Origin: Methanobacteriota archaeon
GTDB lineage: Archaea > Thermoplasmatota > Poseidoniia > Poseidoniales > Thalassarchaeaceae
DNA: 64,000 nt
Direction of reading: 5' to 3'
Assembly (NCBI GenBank): GCA_002718995.2
Contig: PBGL02000008.1
Coordinates: 1 to 64,000 of the forward strand
Position numbers and translations under genes: made by a program. Of this stretch, positions 58,593-64,000 are shown one piece after another (the stretch's first letter is position 1; the number at the start of each line of letters is the position of its first letter). Below the pieces are notes generated by a model. That model did no database searches and was not told where the DNA came from. It was given only the letters and a program-made list of their open reading frames with translations.

Positions 58593-60698
58593 TCAGAACT
58601 CGCCTAGAGTCGATTGCCTCTCTTCGGGTAGGTTCTCCAAAATCGCCCCCCCTAGGAGGCTATCTAGATCCTCCTCGGATAGCACCCTTACCCCTAGCCT
58701 AGTGGCTTTGTCGAGTTTTGAGCCTGCGGCGGAGCCAGCTACGAGGTAATCCAGCTTCCCCGAAACGGAAGATGATATCTTGCCGCCCTCAGATTTTATT
58801 GACAGCGCTATCTCCTTCCTTGGCCTACTTAGTGTGCCTGTGATGCAGAATGTGCTTCCAGAGAGGAGGCCCCCCTCTTCCCTAACGCCCCCTTCCACTA
58901 CCTCCAGTTGCGAGTGGAGGTCGAGGATGTCGTCCTTTCTTTCTGCGATCCCATCCAAAAGAAGCGCTGCTACGGTATCTCCTATCCTATCGATGGAAGT
59001 TAGCCTGTGTATTGATTGGTCCCTTTTTTCCAGCATTTCCATCAATTCTTCAAAGGTCCTAATCTCTGAGCATACTAGAGATGCGATTTCAGGGCCTATC
59101 CTTGGTAGTCCGAGTGCGGAGATGAATTTACTGAGAGTCATCGATCGGCTGGAGCTCAGCTCCTCCAGTATGTTTCTAGCCGATTTCTCGGCCATCCTCT
59201 CCAGGCCTAGGAGTTCTTTCTCGGTGAGCCTGTAGAGATCCGCGAGATTTCTGACGAGGCCTGTTGAGCATAGCTGCTCTGCTAGCTTCTCTCCTATGCC
59301 ATCCATCTCCAGTTTTCTACACCAATATAGGATAGCCCTCTCGAGCCTGGACGGGCAATTCAGATTCGTACACCTGATGAACGCCCCGTCCTCAATCAGT
59401 GTTGTTTGGCATCTCGGGCATTCAGTAGGCATTGTTACTGTTGTCCTTGGAGGGAGCGGGGCATCGAAGGCTTTTCCATCGGAGTGTTTCCTTCCAGAAA
59501 GATCTGAATTTACAGCAGGCCCCAGGACTTCCACTATCTTGGGGATGACGTCGCCCCTACGCACTATCCTGACCTTGTCACCGATCATTAATTCCAATCT
59601 TTCAACTTCGCCGCGGTTGTGGAGGGTCGTGCTCTCCACCGTGACCCCAGAGACTACCACTGGTGCGACTTTTGAGACCGGCGTTACGTTTCCAGTCCTA
59701 CCGGTCTGCCACTCAACGCCCATCAGAACGGTTGTGGCTTCTTCCGGAGGGAATTTCCAAGCTAAGGCCCATCTGGGATGATGTGCAGTTCTCCCCAAGA
59801 GTGTTCTTTTATCCAGTCTGTCGAGTTTTATGACAACTCCATCAAGCTCCCATGCTGCCTTGTCTCTTTCATCGGTCCATCTTCTGGTTACACGTAGGAT
59901 CCCGTCTGCTGTTTCAGAGTCATCCTTGCCGGAAATAACCTCATTCCCGGCGGCTCTGATTCCGATTGACTCCAGCCAGTCTATTACCTCCGAGTCGAAT
60001 GAGAATGAGGGTGGCTCGGGACTATCTGGGTGCCTAGTTGATTCTGATGGGAACTCCACACCATAAGCCAGGAATATTAGGTCCTCAGCCCTGCCTTTTC
60101 CTGCATCGATATGCTTCTGCCTCAGGGAGCCAGCGGCTAGGTTTCTGGGGTTCGGGGCAATTTCTGAGTATTTGCTATTGAATATCTCTAGGGGCATAAC
60201 GACCTCCCCACGGACATGACAGTCCCCCTCCCATGACACCGCCTCGGGGACGTTCTGGATTCTCCGGGCATTTGCTGTAACATCCTCTCCCCTTGACCCG
60301 TTGCCTCGTGTAGCTGCTCGTACCAGCCTCCCTCTGCGGTATTCCAGTGATAATGCAGAGCCGTCGAGCTTTGGCTGACAGACGAACCTGCGGCCATTTG
60401 CTGTTGTCTGAGAAACAAAATGCCTGACCTCTTCCTCTTTACTCGCTTTGTCGAGGCTCCTCATAGGGAATTCATGCTCCACCTTCACTGAACCGGGAGA
60501 CGGGTCAGAGCCCACTCTCGACAACTGCGGATGATCGGGGTCGAGTGATTTTAGCTGATCCCATATTTCGTCGAATTCTGCATCACTAATCTCGGGTGAA
60601 GCTTCGTTATAGTAGAGGTTGGAGTGGAACGCTATGAGCTTCGCTAGCTCGTCTATGCGTGCCCGGTTCCCGAGACCATCTGAAGACGCTCCAACCAT
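58593..60698 (-). CDS. ligA: NAD+-dependent DNA ligase LigA
   Basis: A 701-residue bacterial-type ligase. The N-terminal Ia domain (LAKLIAFHSNLYYNEASPEISDAEFD) provides NAD+ specificity. The nucleotidyl lysine is K110 in CQPKLDGSALSL. An OB fold follows (GRTGNVTPVSKVAPVVVSGV, STTLHNRGEVERL), then the zinc motif CPRCQTTLIEDGAFIRCTNLNC, a helix-hairpin-helix domain (DGIGEKLAEQL, LPRIGPEIA) and a C-terminal BRCT domain (GSTFCITGTLSRPRKEI, KLDYLVAGSAAGSKLDKA). Archaea usually have ATP-dependent ligases, so this is most simply an acquisition from bacteria. The locus on its own does not show whether an ATP-dependent ligase also exists. Confidence 0.94.
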   Translation of the reverse strand: MVGASSDGLGNRARIDELAKLIAFHSNLYYNEASPEISDAEFDEIWDQLKSLDPDHPQLSRVGSDPSPGSVKVEHEFPMRSLDKASKEEEVRHFVSQTTANGRRFVCQPKLDGSALSLEYRRGRLVRAATRGNGSRGEDVTANARRIQNVPEAVSWEGDCHVRGEVVMPLEIFNSKYSEIAPNPRNLAAGSLRQKHIDAGKGRAEDLIFLAYGVEFPSESTRHPDSPEPPSFSFDSEVIDWLESIGIRAAGNEVISGKDDSETADGILRVTRRWTDERDKAAWELDGVVIKLDRLDKRTLLGRTAHHPRWALAWKFPPEEATTVLMGVEWQTGRTGNVTPVSKVAPVVVSGVTVESTTLHNRGEVERLELMIGDKVRIVRRGDVIPKIVEVLGPAVNSDLSGRKHSDGKAFDAPLPPRTTVTMPTECPRCQTTLIEDGAFIRCTNLNCPSRLERAILYWCRKLEMDGIGEKLAEQLCSTGLVRNLADLYRLTEKELLGLERMAEKSARNILEELSSSRSMTLSKFISALGLPRIGPEIASLVCSEIRTFEELMEMLEKRDQSIHRLTSIDRIGDTVAALLLDGIAERKDDILDLHSQLEVVEGGVREEGGLLSGSTFCITGTLSRPRKEIALSIKSEGGKISSSVSGKLDYLVAGSAAGSKLDKATRLGVRVLSEEDLDSLLGGAILENLPEERQSTLGEF

Positions 60699-60788
60699 GA
60701 ATTTCGAGGAGGGGTTGCCCCCTTGAACCTGCGGTTTCAGTCCTTCTTACAAAGTCAAAATTGGTAAATTTCCATCTGAATTTTCCAA

Positions 60789-60866
60789 TGGTGGGCCTGC
60801 CAGGATTTGAACCTGGGTCGCGCGACCCCCAGCCGCGAAGTATAGGCCAAGCTAACCTACAGGCCC
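60789..60866 (-). tRNA. tRNA-Pro (anticodon GGG)
   Basis: A 78-base tRNA on the - strand. The acceptor GGGCCTG pairs perfectly with CAGGCCC, discriminator A, and CCA is encoded. The anticodon stem CGCGG/TCGCG encloses CTGGGGG, anticodon GGG (reads CCC, Pro). The T arm is CCAGG-TTCAAAT-CCTGG. The D loop contains the conserved GG. It sits directly between the ligase gene and the ribosomal operon. Confidence 0.93.
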
Positions 60867-60877
60867 CATTTGGGAAC

Positions 60878-60896
60878 TGTGCGCACGTGTCGCACA
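60878..60896 (-). terminator. 6-bp perfect hairpin after rpoN
   Basis: TGTGCG at 60878-60883 pairs with CGCACA at 60891-60896 around a 7-base loop, between the rpoN stop (60916) and the tRNA-Pro 5' end. It is a candidate 3'-end signal for the ribosomal protein operon. Confidence 0.4.
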
Positions 60897-60915
60897 TCAA
60901 AGCCCTGTCGCTAGG

Positions 60916-61122
60916 CTACTGATCTCTAGGTATGCTGAATGGTGCGACCTCGTCAATGAGTTCGACGTGGCCCAGGAACATTCTCCTGCAGCAATACAAG
61001 TCTAGTCCTGCATCATCCATTGCCTTGTCAGGGTCTTCCCCTGCCTCGACAGCCTTCTTGTAGCCCTCATATGCGTGTGCGATAACCTTGCCACAGCTCC
61101 AACACCTTACTGGAATAATCAT
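60916..61122 (-). CDS. rpoN: RNA polymerase subunit Rpo10 (RpoN/Rpb10)
   Basis: A 68-residue zinc-binding subunit starting [21 protein letters not shown]. The zinc site CWSCG...CCRRM (C7, C10 and the adjacent Cys pair) is complete and the protein ends IPRDQ. It is a core, essential component of archaeal/eukaryotic RNA polymerase near Rpo3/Rpo12. The ATG at 61122 is the true start; a longer reading to 61356 is the shadow of rps9. It is 10 bases from the rps9 stop, as in other euryarchaea. Confidence 0.95.
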   Translation of the reverse strand: MIIPVRCWSCGKVIAHAYEGYKKAVEAGEDPDKAMDDAGLDLYCCRRMFLGHVELIDEVAPFSIPRDQ

Positions 61123-61132
61123 CCTTTTCACC

Positions 61133-61573
61133 TCACCTATACGACTTCTGCCACTTCTTGCGGGCACCACGACCCATTTGATGCTTGGGTTCCTTTCTTC
61201 GAGGGTCGTTAACAAGTAGGCTTCTGTCGAATCTGAGGTACTCGTCACGGAGTTCCTCGTCATCACCTTCGGCTCCACCGTTCCACTTGACCAGCCCTCT
61301 AGCGATTGCAGTTCGAATTGCGTCGACTTGCCCCATCTGGCCACCGCCTTCGACATTCACGATGACGTCTACATCACTGAGTCGGTTCATCGCCTCGGCG
61401 ATCTGTACTGGCTCCAGAGCCTTTCTCTGTGCGAGGCTTGGCCCCATGATGTGGATTGGCTCTCCGTTGACCCTCACTGTTCCCTTGCCCTTCCTTACCG
61501 TGGCCCTGGCAACAGCGGTCTTCCTCTTGCCACTGGTGTTGACTGCGACTTTCTTTGTCTTCTTCCTTGCCAT
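61133..61573 (-). CDS. rps9: Small-subunit ribosomal protein uS9
   Basis: A 146-residue uS9: [24 protein letters not shown] at the N-terminus, then [43 protein letters not shown], and the tail [13 protein letters not shown] that reaches the P-site tRNA. Slightly longer than many archaeal forms because of an acidic insertion ([14 protein letters not shown]). One base separates it from the rpl13 stop. Confidence 0.95.
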   Translation of the reverse strand: MARKKTKKVAVNTSGKRKTAVARATVRKGKGTVRVNGEPIHIMGPSLAQRKALEPVQIAEAMNRLSDVDVIVNVEGGGQMGQVDAIRTAIARGLVKWNGGAEGDDEELRDEYLRFDRSLLVNDPRRKEPKHQMGRGARKKWQKSYR

Positions 61574-61574
61574 A

Positions 61575-62060
61575 TCACTCAGCCTCCCATCTTGTTGAGT
61601 CGACTCCTAAGGCAGAGCTGATTTCGCCCAATCGGACGAACTTGAGCGGCAGAGGCCTGTCAATTCCTGCAGTATCTCCCCACGAGTGCCCATCTGGTAG
61701 CTCATCACCGCTTAGGTTCGAGGGGGTTCCTATCATGACCCTCAGGTCCCTGAGTGAGTTACGGCCGCTGCTGTTCTTTTGGTATGGGAGCATGCCCCTC
61801 ACTGTCCTCTTCAGAATCTGGTCTGGCATCCTTGGGAAGAATGGCCCTTTCCTTGCGTGATTGAGCTTGTACTTCGCCCTGTAGTCCCCCAGGACTCGCG
61901 TTCTTGGACCTGAAACTATCGCGTTCTCCGCGTTCAGGATGATTACCCGCTGTTGACTGCCTTTCTTTCGGGCCGTCAGCATCTGAGAGGCGACATGGCT
62001 AGCCAATCGGCCGAGGATCTTGTCGCTAGCATCATACACTAGAGTGCTAGAATTATCCAA
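61575..62060 (-). CDS. rpl13: Large-subunit ribosomal protein uL13
   Basis: A 161-residue uL13: [55 protein letters not shown], and the LRVMIGTP-containing end. Conserved core of the large subunit. It overlaps rpl18e by 8 bases and precedes rps9, the conserved archaeal order. Confidence 0.95.
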   Translation of the reverse strand: MDNSSTLVYDASDKILGRLASHVASQMLTARKKGSQQRVIILNAENAIVSGPRTRVLGDYRAKYKLNHARKGPFFPRMPDQILKRTVRGMLPYQKNSSGRNSLRDLRVMIGTPSNLSGDELPDGHSWGDTAGIDRPLPLKFVRLGEISSALGVDSTRWEAE

Positions 62061-62418
62061 GTATCCTCACCTCCTTGCCCTCGGGATTCTCCTTCATCAA
62101 TTCCCTGATGGTCAAGACGCGTCCTCCTGCGCCCTCAATCTTGGTCCTAGCTCCGGCACTGACACTGTAAGCGGCGACGCTAGGCTTCCCCTCGACATCG
62201 CCGCTCCCGAGGAGCTTGCCTGGGACGAGAATCATCTTCTCGTCAGAGGCATGCCTCGACAGTCGGCTTAGGTTTGGTTCTGCCCAATTGCTTCGACTGG
62301 ATTCCAGTCTACGCGCTACGTCTCGCCACAGTGCCGAACCGGTGGACCTGCTCTGCTCCTTCAAGTCGCCAATTAAGGCGACAAGAGACTGGTTGGTCTT
62401 TCTGTTCAGCTTACTCAT
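62053..62418 (-). CDS. rpl18e: Large-subunit ribosomal protein eL18
   Basis: A 121-residue archaeal/eukaryotic-specific eL18: RKTNQSLVALIGDLKEQS, ALWRDVARRLESSRSNWAEPNLSRL, LVPGKLLGSGDV and AYSVSAGARTKIEGAGG. First gene of the rpl18e-rpl13-rps9-rpoN operon. A possible TATA-like TTCATAAC element lies near 62467-62474, upstream on this strand. Confidence 0.93.
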   Translation of the reverse strand: MSKLNRKTNQSLVALIGDLKEQSRSTGSALWRDVARRLESSRSNWAEPNLSRLSRHASDEKMILVPGKLLGSGDVEGKPSVAAYSVSAGARTKIEGAGGRVLTIRELMKENPEGKEVRILG

Positions 62419-62480
62419 ATGACTCCCTCGACGTTACTCGGGTAGGCGCGCCACCTGAGGCCGTGTTATGAATGCTGCGG

Positions 62481-62497
62481 GCGCCCCAAAGGGGCGT
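62481..62497 (-). terminator. Tight GC-rich hairpin upstream of the ribosomal operon
   Basis: GCGCCCC at 62481-62487 pairs with GGGGCGT at 62491-62497 (six Watson-Crick pairs and one G-T) around AAA. On the - strand it follows the stop of the gene at 62544 and precedes rpl18e, in keeping with the stop-adjacent 3-base-loop hairpins elsewhere in the window. A further short palindrome TGGCCGGCCA lies at 62501-62510. Confidence 0.45.
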
Positions 62498-62543
62498 GCG
62501 TGGCCGGCCAAGAGGCTGGGAGCGGGTAGTTTCGCACTGGTGG

Positions 62544-64000
62544 TCAGATTCTGAAGTTCTCATCAGGGCTGTCCTCGTCCACTCCAGCAAGCCTTACCTG
62601 GCCCTCAGAGTCTATGTACTCTCCAGCCTTTGTGACCGAGCTATACATCTCGGACTCGTTTGCTGAAGTTCTCAAGAGCATGCTGTCCCCAAGGGATGAC
62701 GTCATGTGACTGATGATGGACTGCAGTGTTGCAATTGCCCGGTCTCTCTGGTCAGACCCTATTTCGTGATCCGAGTACCTTGCCTCCTCGAAAATCGCGA
62801 AGAATTCATCGAGATCCTCGGGAGGAGCTATTCCCCCGAGCATTGAGTTGAGGGCATCCTCGAACTCTCTGGTAGTCTCGTACACCTTCTTCATTGCCCC
62901 TCTCGAGCGGAAGTATCTGACTAGGTCCTTGTAGCAGTTGAAGATGGTCTGGATATAGTCATTTGAGGCCTTCAATGACATCAGAGAGTCGGTCAAAATT
63001 CCTCGAATAATCTCAATTCTCCTTCTCTCAGCATAGTTTCTGTACATTATCGCGCCGATTAGAATGGCGAAAGACAGTGCTATCAGGAGGACTACGGTTA
63101 CTTGCGCAGTGAAGAAGCTGGTTTCTCCTTCTGCCACGGTGGTGTCCATCCTGATCAAGGGGGTATTCTCAAGCGTCTCTTCCTGGAAGAATGATGATCC
63201 TTGGAATTCAACGGTGACTCTCCATTGGCCATTTACAGCACAGGGCCCTCCCTGATCGCATTCAACTTGGCCTGGTATGTCGTTACCCGTGTACATGAAC
63301 TGGAAGTCAGCAACGCCTTGCTCGTTTGTGACGTCATATATTGGCTGAGTATTCACGTATCCCGAGCCATTCCAGTACTGAATCCTGAAAATCACTGTCT
63401 CACCAAGCACTGCAACATCTAGACGGTCCCTGAGTATGGCGACGGAGCCCGTGATATTTTCACCGACACTGTAGCCGACAGGATCCGCCCAGTGATTCTT
63501 GAGTAATATATCGACTCTGCTTCTGACTAACACTTCTATGTCCATGAATGAACTGTTCACGACTGGAGTAGTCTCTGCTCGGCAACCACCGGGTAGCTCT
63601 CTCTCGGGTTCATACGCGACCCTCAGTGTTCTGAATCCTTCCAGTGACTCTCCATCGGGTTCCACTCCTCTACGACTTGGATTGTCGTCGGGGTCCCCTG
63701 AGAACCACTTTACCCAGCCAGTTCCATCTTCTGTCGTCATGGTGGCTATTGGCCTGGTGTTTGTCTCTGGATTGATGTAGATATTGAGGCATTTGCCGCC
63801 TATTGGATTACCATTTACCTGAGTCAGAAGGGCTTCAACGTGGAATGATTCTTTCAGGTAAAGAACAGGGAATACAGATCCGTTCTGGAACGTGAAAGTA
63901 TCAACATCGGACCTGAATGGTCCGACTTCCAAAATCTGTGTCGTGGAGTTCGAGAAAACGGGGAATACTCGAGTTGAAGATGCGTTACTGTACCTGAATC
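62544..64000 (-). CDS. Large membrane-anchored extracellular protein of unknown function (5' end outside window)
   Basis: The frame stays open to the right window edge, so the N-terminus is missing; at least 485 residues are visible. The visible extracellular part is beta-rich with Ig-like or transthyretin-like segments (VEALLTQVNGNPIGG, VAILRDRLDVAVLGETVIFRI, GQWRVTVEFQGSSF), followed by one transmembrane helix (TAQVTVVLLIALSFAILIGAIM). The cytosolic C-terminus of about 150 residues is helical (LMSLKASNDYIQTIFNCYKDLV, REFEDALNSML), resembling the DUF4129 domain of transglutaminase-like proteins. No enzyme motif is visible. Probably a surface protein with a cytoplasmic signalling or scaffold tail. 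Confidence 0.65.
   Translation of the reverse strand, partial: FRYSNASSTRVFPVFSNSTTQILEVGPFRSDVDTFTFQNGSVFPVLYLKESFHVEALLTQVNGNPIGGKCLNIYINPETNTRPIATMTTEDGTGWVKWFSGDPDDNPSRRGVEPDGESLEGFRTLRVAYEPERELPGGCRAETTPVVNSSFMDIEVLVRSRVDILLKNHWADPVGYSVGENITGSVAILRDRLDVAVLGETVIFRIQYWNGSGYVNTQPIYDVTNEQGVADFQFMYTGNDIPGQVECDQGGPCAVNGQWRVTVEFQGSSFFQEETLENTPLIRMDTTVAEGETSFFTAQVTVVLLIALSFAILIGAIMYRNYAERRRIEIIRGILTDSLMSLKASNDYIQTIFNCYKDLVRYFRSRGAMKKVYETTREFEDALNSMLGGIAPPEDLDEFFAIFEEARYSDHEIGSDQRDRAIATLQSIISHMTSSLGDSMLLRTSANESEMYSSVTKAGEYIDSEGQVRLAGVDEDSPDENFRI

Noticed and set aside
60916-61356. Longer reading of the rpoN gene starting at 61356
   Set aside because: The first 78 codons lie in a different frame of rps9; the Rpb10 family begins exactly at [11 protein letters not shown] (61122).

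Overview
The window looks like a chromosomal segment of a marine planktonic euryarchaeon. The best fit is Candidatus Poseidoniales (Marine Group II, Thermoplasmatota), but this is an inference from gene content and not from a database match. The domain is clearly archaeal: MCM helicase, GatE, RpoN/Rpb10, eL18, archaeal stalk proteins uL10/P1 ending in the GLxxLFG-type tail, Pth2, Trm1, the archaeosine radical SAM enzyme, two PAC2 proteasome-chaperone-like proteins, and TATA-like promoter boxes. Several bacterial-type genes (NAD-dependent DNA ligase, an AddAB-like helicase-nuclease pair, the Liv-type ABC transporter) and many Cys-anchored lipoproteins also fit this group. Genes are very densely packed. 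No gap reaches 300 bases; the longest are about 29643-29844, 36488-36696 and 46198-46373, and each mostly holds promoter-like sequence.

Layout. 1-2310: metal handling (ZnuA-like lipoprotein cut by the window edge, a divergent NikR-like repressor, a CAX-type cation antiporter). 2399-8478: AK6/Fap7 kinase and CDP-alcohol phosphotransferase, then the classic archaeal block ftsZ-secE-spt5-rpl11-rpl1-rplP0-rpl12, with two oddities: Spt5 carries an N-terminal degenerate Nudix-like domain, and uL11 has lost its N-terminal domain. 8539-19021: hypothetical proteins, a YchF/OBG GTPase, a heme-copper-oxidase-like membrane protein that appears to have lost its metal ligands, RaSEA, a UMF1/Atg22-like MFS protein, a hexapeptide acyltransferase, a coiled-coil protein and an M20 peptidase. 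19079-27531: a large two-gene helicase-nuclease pair (AddA/RecB-like and AddB-like), both with cysteine patterns suggesting an iron-sulfur nuclease fold. 27603-32210: secreted thioredoxin-like protein, threonine aldolase, a very divergent aquaporin-like channel, Pth2, and an ECF S-component next to a DUF4430-like surface protein.

32280-46197: GatE, MCM, a PCC/DUF296 protein and a hydrolase, followed by a branched-chain-amino-acid-type ABC transporter. Its two permeases are fused into one 1252-residue protein. Its substrate-binding lipoprotein combines a circularly permuted SBP_bac_3-type domain with two LivK-type domains. A perfect 13-bp hairpin separates the binding-protein gene from the permease gene. 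46374-58592: PurM, Trm1, MoaA, NfuA, PAC2 proteins, a pentapeptide-repeat protein, a thioesterase, lipoproteins, tRNA-Arg, a DEDDh exonuclease and a third Fe-S-type RecB-family nuclease. 58593-64000: NAD-dependent DNA ligase, tRNA-Pro, the rpl18e-rpl13-rps9-rpoN operon, and a membrane protein cut by the right edge.

Themes: replication and repair (MCM, LigA, AddAB-like pair, RecB-like nuclease, DEDDh exonuclease), translation, nutrient uptake from seawater (Zn/Mn-type metal, amino acids, perhaps a B vitamin), and domain-level remodelling of conserved proteins. Domain calls come from reading the translated sequences by eye; no search was run.
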